64,000 nt of DNA from Bacteroidales bacterium (lineage in GTDB: Bacteria > Bacteroidota > Bacteroidia > Bacteroidales > UBA10428). The stretch covers positions 1-64,000 of the forward strand of contig JAFGGU010000088.1 in assembly GCA_016930375.1 (NCBI GenBank). Direction: 5' to 3'. Both the position numbers and the translations under genes were made by a program. The notes under the pieces were generated by a model, which saw nothing but the letters and a program-made list of their open reading frames with translations, had not been told where the DNA came from and searched no databases. Positions 28,351 through 35,959 of the stretch are shown in pieces. Numbering within the stretch: the stretch's first letter is position 1; every line of letters begins with the position of its first letter.

Positions 28351-28448
28351 ACAGTAAACAGTAAACAGTAAAAAGTAAAAAGAACCCCTCAAGCGGTCCA
28401 AAGACCCTTGAAGGGTTAATAAAAACTAAAAGTGAAAAGTGAAAAATG
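28333..28448. repeat. Composite array: heptamers, GGTC hairpin, heptamers
   Basis: The gap between the pump and channel genes is made entirely of repeats. 28333-28381: seven 7-bp units (gtgagca, gtaagca, gtaaaca three times, gtaaaaa twice), covering the pump stop codon (28348-28350). 28383-28417: a hairpin with arms AACCCCTCAAGCGGTC and GACCCTTGAAGGGTT around loop caaa. 28421-28448: aaaaact, aaaagtg twice, aaaaatg, the last of which contains the start codon of the next gene (28446). Confidence 0.9.
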
Positions 28449-29744
28449 AAAATTTTAATAATTGTAGTTGGGTTATTTATTTCATTTGCCGCAGGAGCAC
28501 AGGATAGTCTATCCTACTATTTATCGCTGGCTGCCAAGAACAATCCTGTTGTTTTGCAGAAATATTATGAATATCAGGCGGCTTTACAAAAAGTACCTCA
28601 GGCAGGAGGTTTACCTGATCCGGAGCTGAGCATGGGAATTTTTCTCAGTCCCATGGAACTTGTCAGCGGAAACCAGGTTGCTGACCTGAGGCTGATGCAG
28701 ATGTTTCCATGGTTTGGAACGCTCAGGGCTGCCAGGGACGAGATGAGCCTGATGGCCAATGCCAGATACGAATCGTTCAGGGATGCCAAATTGCAGGTAT
28801 TATACGAGTTGCAAAGCACCTGGCATGATTTGCACAAAGTCCGGCAGAATATAATCCTTTCAGAAAAGAATATCGATATTCTAAACACTATCGAAAGGCT
28901 TGCCCTGGTTAAATTCAGGACTGCCTCTATGAATAACGGCAGTTCATCATCTGTCAGTGGTTCATCGTTGGCTGATCTCTACCGCATACAAATTGAGATG
29001 GGTGAACTCGAGAACAATGCATCCCTGTTGAAAAACAAGCAGAATACCCTTTTGGCGCAGTTTAACGGCTACCTGGACAGGCCGGTACTGACACCGGTTT
29101 CCTTACCTGACACATTGATCGCCGATACTTTAGGAATTCCATTACTGGCATTCTCAGACAGCATGCTCACTCATAATCCGATGTTAAGCATGTTGAAATA
29201 TGAGCAGCAATCACTTGATGCCAAAAGAAGAATGGTGACTAAAATGGGCTACCCGATGATCGGTTTAGGTTTGAATTATTCCGTGATCCATAAAAATGAG
29301 ATGTCAACCTCTGCCATGAATGGTACGGATATGGTGATGCCCATGGTTACGATGACCCTGCCAATATACCGCAAGAAATACAAGGCCATGCAAATCGAGA
29401 CTGACTTATTAAAAGCTGCAACAGCGCAAAATTACACGGCTTCTGCCAATGGTCTGAAAACAGAATATTATCAGGCAGTTCAGTTATATCAGGATGCGCA
29501 ACGCAGAATCGATCTGTATGGTAGTCAGAGTTTGTTGGCTGGCAAATCATTGAATATTATGATGAGGAGTTTTGCAGTTTCCGGTTCCGGGCTTACGGAT
29601 ATACTCCGAGTCTTACAACAAACCCTCGATTATGATTATAAAAGGGTGGAAGCAGTTGCCGATTTGAATACGGCTATCGCCTGGCTGAAAAAATTGGGGA
29701 GTCTGGAAGCAGTTGCAGGAAGTAACCCTTCAAGCGATCCGTAG
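28446..29744 (+). CDS. TolC-family outer-membrane efflux channel
   Basis: A 432-residue outer membrane efflux protein with a signal peptide (residues 1-18, ending SFAAGAQ). It shows the long alpha-helical duplicated pattern of the OEP family (AALQKVPQAGGLPDPELSMG near the start is typical of the CusC-like group), with Met-rich stretches (NEMSTSAMNGTDMVMPMVTM, about 281-300) that may contact soft metals. Between the pump and adaptor genes it completes the tripartite exporter. The start codon lies in the last unit of a heptamer array and the last six residues (N-P-S-S-D-P) plus the stop are written by a copy of the GGTC element, so the repeats border it on both sides. Confidence 0.93.
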   Translation: MKILIIVVGLFISFAAGAQDSLSYYLSLAAKNNPVVLQKYYEYQAALQKVPQAGGLPDPELSMGIFLSPMELVSGNQVADLRLMQMFPWFGTLRAARDEMSLMANARYESFRDAKLQVLYELQSTWHDLHKVRQNIILSEKNIDILNTIERLALVKFRTASMNNGSSSSVSGSSLADLYRIQIEMGELENNASLLKNKQNTLLAQFNGYLDRPVLTPVSLPDTLIADTLGIPLLAFSDSMLTHNPMLSMLKYEQQSLDAKRRMVTKMGYPMIGLGLNYSVIHKNEMSTSAMNGTDMVMPMVTMTLPIYRKKYKAMQIETDLLKAATAQNYTASANGLKTEYYQAVQLYQDAQRRIDLYGSQSLLAGKSLNIMMRSFAVSGSGLTDILRVLQQTLDYDYKRVEAVADLNTAIAWLKKLGSLEAVAGSNPSSDP

Positions 29745-29797
29745 AACCTTCAAGCGGTCCATAGACCCTTCAAGCGGTCCTAAGACCCTTGAAGGGT
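29724..29797. repeat. Tandem copies of the GGTC hairpin element
   Basis: Three left arms in a row, each of the form ACCCTTCAAGCGGTC with small changes (29724-29744, 29745-29764, 29765-29784; about 20-21 bases per unit), then one right arm ACCCTTGAAGGGT (29785-29797). Only the last left arm can pair with the right arm in the full hairpin. The first unit encodes the C-terminus and stop codon of the TolC-type protein. Confidence 0.9.
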
Positions 29798-29840
29798 GCC
29801 TGTTTGAAACAAAAAATTGCATATTAAAACAGAATGAATT

Positions 29841-31133
29841 ATGACAAATATCCTTTCAAACCAATACCTCCGTTACAGTGCTTTAATGATCGGCGGAATT
29901 TTCCTGGGATGGCTGTTTTTTCATTCTCCCAGCAAGGTTGCTGAAAGCCACGACCATACGGCACAGGATGACCAGACGAGTATCTGGACATGTGCCATGC
30001 ATCCCCATATACGCATGCCTGAACCAGGGAAATGTCCCATTTGCGCCATGGACCTTGTGCCTTTGAATCAAAGTCAGGTTGACATTGATCCGGCAGCGGT
30101 ACACCTGACCAAGGAGGCTGCTCAACTGGCAAATGTATTGACGTCTGTGGTTACCAAACAAGAACCTGTTAAGGAAGTACGATTATATGGTAAAGTACAG
30201 GCTGATGAAAGATTGCTGCAAAGTCAGGTTGCTCATGTTCCGGGGCGTATTGAGAGATTAATGGTGAATTTCACGGGCGAAAGCGTAAAAAAGGGACAAA
30301 CACTCGCCCTTCTATACTCTCCTGAACTTGTTACAGCACAGCAGGAATTGCTCGAGGCAGCCAAAACCAGGCAATCACAGCCTGAAATTTATGAAGCTGC
30401 CAAAGAAAGGCTGCGTCAGTGGAAACTTTCGGAATCGCAGATCTCGGCTATAGAAAATTCGGGCATTATCCAGAGCAATATAGAAGTGGTATCGAATACA
30501 TCCGGAATTGTTACGGCCAGGCGCGTAAATAATGGAGATTATAATAGCCAGGGAACTGTTTTATTTGAAGTGGCAGATCTTTCTCGTTTATGGGTACTGT
30601 TTGATGCGTATGAAAGTGACCTTCAATTCCTTCGAAAAGGCGATAATCTGGAATTCACGGTCCAGGCCCTGCCTGGTGTAAAGTATGCCGGTAATATCGC
30701 TTTTATAGATCCTGTAATTGATCCGGTAAATCGTGTCGCAAAAGTCAGAATCGAAGCAGGAAAACAATCGGGCAGGTTAAAACCTGAAATGTTTGTAACC
30801 GGAATAGTAAAGGCAAGATTGGACGAGTACAGGAATATGCTTGTCATTCCCAGGTCAGCAGTCCTTTGGACCGGCCCGCGTTCAATAGTATATGTAAAAC
30901 AGCCGGGTATTGATGAACCCGTATTTAAAATGCGTGAAATAGGTCTGGGCCCCATGTTGGGTAATAGTTATGTAGTAACAGACGGATTAACCGAAGGAGA
31001 GGAAATAGTTACCCAGGGTGCTTTTAGTGTAGACGCGGCAGCCCAGCTCGAAGGTAAGCCAAGCATGATGAACCCGGAGGATGGAAAAACTTCCGCAATG
31101 CCGGGAATGGATAAAGAGATTCTTACATACTAG
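29841..31133 (+). CDS. CusB-type efflux adaptor with heavy-metal-binding domain
   Basis: A 430-residue periplasmic adaptor (membrane fusion protein) linking the RND pump to the TolC-type channel. Residues about 10-30 form a membrane anchor or signal. A heavy-metal-binding domain (HMBD) follows at about 48-78: WTCAMHPHIRMPEPGKCPIC then AMDLVPL, with Cys/His/Met metal ligands. Then come the barrel-sandwich, alpha-hairpin and beta-barrel parts (VPGRIERLMVNFTGESVKKG; LWVLFDAYESDLQFLRKGD). The fusion of HMBD and adaptor is usual in Bacteroidota. A piece of a second, diverged adaptor gene is preserved at 31651-31686. Confidence 0.95.
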   Translation: MTNILSNQYLRYSALMIGGIFLGWLFFHSPSKVAESHDHTAQDDQTSIWTCAMHPHIRMPEPGKCPICAMDLVPLNQSQVDIDPAAVHLTKEAAQLANVLTSVVTKQEPVKEVRLYGKVQADERLLQSQVAHVPGRIERLMVNFTGESVKKGQTLALLYSPELVTAQQELLEAAKTRQSQPEIYEAAKERLRQWKLSESQISAIENSGIIQSNIEVVSNTSGIVTARRVNNGDYNSQGTVLFEVADLSRLWVLFDAYESDLQFLRKGDNLEFTVQALPGVKYAGNIAFIDPVIDPVNRVAKVRIEAGKQSGRLKPEMFVTGIVKARLDEYRNMLVIPRSAVLWTGPRSIVYVKQPGIDEPVFKMREIGLGPMLGNSYVVTDGLTEGEEIVTQGAFSVDAAAQLEGKPSMMNPEDGKTSAMPGMDKEILTY

Positions 31134-31198
31134 ATGTGAATGATGTAATGTTTTTCCATAATTATATAACACTTTAGCTGATATCAGACAGTACCTTT

Positions 31199-31217
31199 AC
31201 ACATTGTTAACATGTGT
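31199..31217. promoter_or_regulatory. Palindrome upstream of the 128-residue gene
   Basis: ACACAT-t-GTTAAC-ATGTGT: 6-bp arms around a self-complementary GTTAAC centre, directly after a weak -7-like box (TACCTTTA, 31192-31199) and 30 bases before the start at 31247. Candidate operator or promoter region for the accessory genes after the efflux operon. Confidence 0.35.
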
Positions 31218-31246
31218 CAAAGATTTCTTAACCTAAAAAGATAATC

Positions 31247-31633
31247 ATGAAAAGTAAATTTTTTATGGCTGCAATTATTGCTGCAGGATTAATGGCGACA
31301 AATTTTTCAGCATTTCAGGTTTATGGCCAGGAAAGCCCCGAGATGAGTAATCGTGACAAAGAGCGTACAGATAGTCTGCAAAAAGTAGATATGCAGGTGA
31401 TGGAACAGCAAAGGGCGGACAATAAGGATGCATTGGATAATGCCAAAGACGCGAGTATGGAATCACAAGCCAAAGCAAAAGAAGCGCAGCGTGTTGAACG
31501 GGATGCTACTGTAGCATCACGTGAATCAAAGAAGGCATTGAGAATGGAAAGAAATGCTCAAAAAGCGCGTAGAAATGCCGATCGGCAAACCCAGAAAGCC
31601 TCGGACGCAAGAGTTAAATCGGATAGTAATTAA
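31247..31633 (+). CDS. Exported Ala/Lys/Arg-rich helical protein
   Basis: A 128-residue protein with a signal peptide (about 1-28, ending QVYGQ). The mature part is almost free of hydrophobic residues other than Ala and consists of a long charged helix (repeated A-K-E/D, K-A, R-N-A patterns such as AKAKEAQRVERDA and RNAQKARRNADRQTQKA), likely a coiled coil or extended helix in the periplasm. I do not recognise a family. It follows the efflux adaptor gene by 113 bases and is followed by the adaptor fossil and a SHOCT protein; a stress or envelope role is only a guess. Confidence 0.7.
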   Translation: MKSKFFMAAIIAAGLMATNFSAFQVYGQESPEMSNRDKERTDSLQKVDMQVMEQQRADNKDALDNAKDASMESQAKAKEAQRVERDATVASRESKKALRMERNAQKARRNADRQTQKASDARVKSDSN

Positions 31634-31650
31634 CTGCCCTTTTGCAGGAA

Positions 31651-31686
31651 TGGGGTTTCTCCGACGCTTATGAAAGTGATCTCCAG
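31651..31686 (+). pseudogene. Fossil fragment of a second CusB-type adaptor gene
   Basis: Translated in the frame starting at 31651, these bases read W-G-F-S-D-A-Y-E-S-D-L-Q, followed by three more codons and a stop (31696). The intact adaptor at 30.6 kb reads W-V-L-F-D-A-Y-E-S-D-L-Q. All five base differences across the eight identical residues DAYESDLQ are silent third-position changes, which shows that the fragment diverged as a coding sequence before decay. Upstream codons (A-L-L-Q-E) are only loosely similar. Confidence 0.7.
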
Positions 31687-31761
31687 CGACGACCATGAAG
31701 CATGACCGCCTGAGAATATTATGCCCAGGCATCAAATTTAATAAAACTTAAAACTAATACT

Positions 31762-31983
31762 ATGATGAACGGAATAGATCACACCTTGGGAATGGGATGG
31801 ATATGGATTATCGGCCTTATCCTTCTGGTAATTGTTATATGGATCATAATTAGAACTTTAGGTCAGAAAAGTAGTCGAAATCAATCAGATAATAAGACTC
31901 CACTGGATATTTTAAAAGAAAGATATGCCCGGGGCGAAATCAGCAAGCAGGAATTTGAAGAAAAGAAGAAAGGTATTTCATAA
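31762..31983 (+). CDS. Small SHOCT-domain membrane protein
   Basis: A 73-residue protein with one membrane helix (about 13-33, GWIWIIGLILLVIVIWIII) and a C-terminal SHOCT domain (about 45-72: DILKERYARGEISKQEFEEK), the short helical motif found at the ends of many small membrane proteins in Gram-negative bacteria. In Bacteroidota such genes are often near heavy-metal efflux genes. The start may be at 31762 or at the next ATG, 31765. It is followed after 39 bases by the AsmA-like gene, probably in the same transcript. Confidence 0.88.
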   Translation: MMNGIDHTLGMGWIWIIGLILLVIVIWIIIRTLGQKSSRNQSDNKTPLDILKERYARGEISKQEFEEKKKGIS

Positions 31984-32022
31984 TACCTTGTCCATTGCTT
32001 TATCAAACCCCGATGGTATAAA

Positions 32023-33588
32023 ATGAAAGGCAAAACAGTCCTAAAAATTTTACTCGGTATTATTGTTCTTGCGCTATTCATAAGAATTATAACGACGGTA
32101 TGGGGTGAACCCTGGGTAAGAAAAAAAATACAGACAGCATTGAATGAAGGGAGCAAGGATTATGCTGCTGAAATAGAAAAGGTTAAAATTTTCATCCTGG
32201 CGGCAGGGATTAAGCTGGAAGGGATTAGAATTTCATCAAAGCAGGATAGCGATAAGAATGTTCTCGGAGAAATAGTTACTCTAAAAATTAAAGGAATCAA
32301 CCTTCCGAAAGCGGTTTTCAAAAAAGAAATCGTCATCCGTGAAGTGACTATTTTCGATTGCAACATTGAAGCAAAAATTCCTTTCCCGGAGGACTCTGTG
32401 ACAGCAATGCTATCTCCACGGAATATCCGGATAGATAAAACAGTATTCGATAAAACAAACCTGGCAATAGAAAACACTGCAAACGCACAGGCTTTTTCTA
32501 TGAAGGAAGGTGTATGCACGGTGTACGATGTACGCGTGGAGAAACAGGATACAATATCCTCCGGCATATTCAGGCAATTTGATTTCGAAGCCAAAGAACT
32601 TTTTATGGTTTCCCCTGACAGCATGTACTCGTATAAGGCCACAGGCATTGCCTATTCTGCCACATTAAATAATTTGGAGGTGATTGGCTTTTCTGTTCAA
32701 CCGAATTATACAAATTATAATTTCACAGCACGAAATACCTTTGAGACGACTCGTATTGAGGCCGTGTTCAGCCATGTTTCATTTCACGATTTCCCAGCCA
32801 TGACTTTTTTAAAATCGGGAAGCCTGATAAGCTCCTATATCAAAATTGGAAAAATGAATCTAAATGCTTTTCGGGATAAACGGAAGGAATTCAAACATGT
32901 TGACAAACCTGAATTCCAGGATTTGATTTATAACTATCCTGGAACAATCCGTATTGATTCCCTTGTTATGATGAAAGGAAATGTCACTTACACCGTGCAT
33001 GGCGAACTGGCGAACGATCCGGGAAACATCAGTTTTAATGAGATCCATGCTAAAATCTATAAAATAACAAACGATAGCGTTTATAAAACAGATAAGGGTT
33101 TCTTAGAGCTTACCGGTGAGACCCTTTTAATGGGAAAAGGCAGGATGACAGTGGAATTAAAAGCGGAAATATTCGACAATCACAACACATTTTCATTAAA
33201 TGGAACCCTATCAAACCTGGAGGCAAAAGAATTGAATCCCATTCTGGAGAAAAATGCTTTTGTATATGCCACTTCCGGTAAAATAGATGCCATGCATTTC
33301 AGCTTTATGGCAAACGACGTCAAAGCTACAGGTAAGATGACCTTGCTTTACCATGGATTGGATCTTGCTGTCAAGAATAAACGTACGGATGATACCACTG
33401 CCATCAAAGAGCGGATTATTTCATTCATTGCCAACAGGAAAGTAATGGATTCAAACCCCATCCCGGGTAAGGACGTGAGGGAGGGAATAATAGACTATGA
33501 CAGGGACCCTGAGAGATTTCTCTTTAATTATTGCTTCAAGTCGGTCTTGTCAGGAATTCAATCCACCCTTGCTAAAAGTCCTGATTAA
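32023..33588 (+). CDS. AsmA/DUF748-like envelope protein
   Basis: A 521-residue protein with one N-terminal membrane anchor (about 4-24) and a long periplasmic beta-rich region. The start (KTVLKILLGIIVLALFIRII, then VRKKIQTALNEG and IEKVKIFILAAGIKLEGIRI) and the repeated short strands match the AsmA-like/DUF748 group, now viewed as bridge-like lipid transport or outer-membrane homeostasis proteins. Exact subfamily uncertain. It probably belongs to the same transcript as the SHOCT gene; the promoterless spacing suggests an envelope-stress accessory to the efflux system, which is inference. Confidence 0.65.
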   Translation: MKGKTVLKILLGIIVLALFIRIITTVWGEPWVRKKIQTALNEGSKDYAAEIEKVKIFILAAGIKLEGIRISSKQDSDKNVLGEIVTLKIKGINLPKAVFKKEIVIREVTIFDCNIEAKIPFPEDSVTAMLSPRNIRIDKTVFDKTNLAIENTANAQAFSMKEGVCTVYDVRVEKQDTISSGIFRQFDFEAKELFMVSPDSMYSYKATGIAYSATLNNLEVIGFSVQPNYTNYNFTARNTFETTRIEAVFSHVSFHDFPAMTFLKSGSLISSYIKIGKMNLNAFRDKRKEFKHVDKPEFQDLIYNYPGTIRIDSLVMMKGNVTYTVHGELANDPGNISFNEIHAKIYKITNDSVYKTDKGFLELTGETLLMGKGRMTVELKAEIFDNHNTFSLNGTLSNLEAKELNPILEKNAFVYATSGKIDAMHFSFMANDVKATGKMTLLYHGLDLAVKNKRTDDTTAIKERIISFIANRKVMDSNPIPGKDVREGIIDYDRDPERFLFNYCFKSVLSGIQSTLAKSPD

Positions 33589-33719
33589 AAAGTGACAAAG
33601 TAGATTTTCAGCATGGAAATAATGCCAACCGGAAATTTGTCATTGATTTATTTCCTTTTTCATAATATATTGCCGCGTTTTCAATTATATAAGTCCTGCA
33701 ATTATTAACATATCCCATT

Positions 33720-35828
33720 ATGAAAAACATAACTCTTATTTTTATTGGCTTGGCCATGCTGCTTTTCACAAACTGCAAAAAAGAAAAAATGACTGAAAAT
33801 CCGTTTTTTAGTGAATACAACACTCCATTTGGGGTTCCTCCCTTTGACAGGATCGATACTACTCATTATGTGCCTGCTTTTGAGGAAGGGATGAAACAAC
33901 AGAATGCTGAAATTGAAATCCTGGTAAACAACGCTGAAGAACCTTCCTTTGAGAATACCATTCTGGCATTTGACCGTTCCGGTAAATTGCTGACTGACGT
34001 CAGGTATGTGTTTTTTAACCTGAAGGAAGCCAATACCAATGACCAGATGCAGGCCATTGCACGACGAATTGATCCGGTATTGACCAAACACCGTGATGAT
34101 ATTTACCTGAATGAGAAACTGTTCGCCCGGATTAAAGCCGTGTATGAAAAACGCAATGCGTCCAATCTCGATTCAGCACAGATCAGAGCTGTAGAAAAGT
34201 ATTTCCGCGATTTCGAAAGAATGGGTGCCAACCTGCCCAAGGATAAACAGGAGGAATTGCGAAAGATCAACACCGAATTATCCATGTTGTCACTCAACTT
34301 TGGTGAAAACCTGCTGACAGAAACCAATAAAAACTTCAAACTGGTGATTGAAGATTCCGCCGACCTTGCCGGCTTACCTTCAGGTGTGATAGATGCTGCT
34401 TCAGATGCAGCAGATGAAGCTGGTTTGCAAGGTAAATGGGTGTTCACCCTGTCGAAGCCGAGTATGATTCCTTTTTTGCAGTATGCCGAAAACAGGGCCC
34501 TGCGTGAAAAAATTTACCGGGGATATTTTATGCGCGGAAATAATGGAAATGCAAACGATAACAATGCCATTGTTGCCAAAATGGTGAAACTGCGCCTGCA
34601 GAAAGCCCACTTGCTAGGATTTAAGAGCTATGCAGATTATATCATCGATGAAAACATGGCCAAAACACCCGGCAATGTTTATGATTTTTTGATGAAGTTG
34701 TGGGGTCCTGCTTTACCCATGGCCAAGAAGGAAGTGGTTGAAATGCAGAAGATGATCGACCGGGAAGGGGGCAATTTCAAATTACAGCCCTGGGACTGGT
34801 GGTATTATGCGGAAAAGGTCAGGAAAGAAAAGTATGATCTGGATGACAGTGCCCTGAGACCTTATTTCAGCCTCGATAATGTGCGTGACGGCATGTTTAT
34901 GGTTGCCAATAAACTTTATGGCATAACTTTTACGAAACGGACTGATCTGCCGGTGTATGAAAAAGATGTTGAAACTTTTGAAGTTAAAGAAGCAGATGGA
35001 AAGCCTGTTGGCATTCTTTACATCGACTATTATCCCCGTGCCGGTAAAGGAGCCGGGGCCTGGTGCACTGGTTTCCGTTCAGCCATCACAGAAAAAGGTA
35101 AACGAATTGATCCAATTGTGTCCCTGGTTTGCAACTTTACCAAGCCTACTGCCGATACCCCCGCTTTGTTGAACTGGGATGAGGTCACCACGCTTTTTCA
35201 TGAATTTGGACATGGATTGCACAGTTTGTTTACGCAGGGAGAATATTATCGCACTGCTGGGGATGTGGCCCGTGATTTCGTTGAGCTTCCCTCTCAGATC
35301 ATGGAAAACTGGGCAGGTGACCCGGAGGTTCTGAAAGCATACGCGCGGCATTTTAAAACCGGAGAATCCATGCCGGATGAACTGATCAGCAAGATACAGA
35401 ACAGCGCTGTTTTCAACCAGGGTTTTGAAACCACCGAATTACTGGCTGCTTCATTACTCGACATGGATTTCCACACCCTTACCGACACACTCAATTTCAA
35501 CGTCGGGGCTTTTGAAACAGGTTCCATGAATAAAATAGGCCTTATCAGTGAAATTTTGCCCAGGTACCGCAGCACTTATTTTGCCCATATCTTTGACGGC
35601 GGATATGCCGCCGGCTATTATGTGTATATTTGGGCAGCCGTGCTGGATGCGGATGCATTCAACGCCTTCAAGGAATCGGGTAATGTATATAATCCCGAAC
35701 TGGCAGCCAAATTCAGAAAGTACTGCCTGGCAGAATCGGGTGATGATGAGGGAATGGTTCAATACAGAAAATTCCGGGGTCAGGATCCTTCCGTTGATCC
35801 TTTGCTGAAGAGACGAGGATTGAAGTAG
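33720..35828 (+). CDS. M3 family metallopeptidase (peptidyl-dipeptidase Dcp type)
   Basis: A 702-residue zinc peptidase of the thimet oligopeptidase family. The zinc motif is LFHEFGHGLHSLF (HEFGH at about 494-498), with the downstream FVELPSQIMENWA providing the third ligand Glu. The start of the protein (MKNITLIFIGLAMLLFTNCKK) is a lipoprotein-like signal with Cys19, so it is probably exported and anchored, as is common for Bacteroidota Dcp. It should release dipeptides from short peptide C-termini. The stop codon begins a heptamer array followed by a GGTC hairpin. Confidence 0.94.
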   Translation: MKNITLIFIGLAMLLFTNCKKEKMTENPFFSEYNTPFGVPPFDRIDTTHYVPAFEEGMKQQNAEIEILVNNAEEPSFENTILAFDRSGKLLTDVRYVFFNLKEANTNDQMQAIARRIDPVLTKHRDDIYLNEKLFARIKAVYEKRNASNLDSAQIRAVEKYFRDFERMGANLPKDKQEELRKINTELSMLSLNFGENLLTETNKNFKLVIEDSADLAGLPSGVIDAASDAADEAGLQGKWVFTLSKPSMIPFLQYAENRALREKIYRGYFMRGNNGNANDNNAIVAKMVKLRLQKAHLLGFKSYADYIIDENMAKTPGNVYDFLMKLWGPALPMAKKEVVEMQKMIDREGGNFKLQPWDWWYYAEKVRKEKYDLDDSALRPYFSLDNVRDGMFMVANKLYGITFTKRTDLPVYEKDVETFEVKEADGKPVGILYIDYYPRAGKGAGAWCTGFRSAITEKGKRIDPIVSLVCNFTKPTADTPALLNWDEVTTLFHEFGHGLHSLFTQGEYYRTAGDVARDFVELPSQIMENWAGDPEVLKAYARHFKTGESMPDELISKIQNSAVFNQGFETTELLAASLLDMDFHTLTDTLNFNVGAFETGSMNKIGLISEILPRYRSTYFAHIFDGGYAAGYYVYIWAAVLDADAFNAFKESGNVYNPELAAKFRKYCLAESGDDEGMVQYRKFRGQDPSVDPLLKRRGLK

Positions 35829-35902
35829 TGAGTAAGGAGTAAGGAGTAGGGAGCAAAAACAAGAAACCCTTCAAGCGGTCTTAAGACCCTTGAAGGGTTT
35901 CT
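35824..35902. repeat. Heptamer array plus perfect GGTC hairpin after the M3 peptidase
   Basis: 35824-35858: units agtagtg, agtaagg twice, agtaggg, agcaaaa; the stop codon (35826-35828) is inside the first. 35862-35902: the best-preserved copy of the dispersed hairpin, arms agaaacccttcaag(c)ggtc and gacccttgaagggtttct around loop ttaa, with a single bulged C. Confidence 0.9.
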
Positions 35903-35959
35903 TAACAATATCGTCCCCTGATATCCGTTTAATATTGAACCAATCATTGAAAAACCGTT

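Noticed and set aside
28383-28417. GGTC hairpin as an ordinary plus-strand terminator
   Set aside because: No T run follows, it stands inside an operon, and the same element recurs at two other loci, once inside a coding region.
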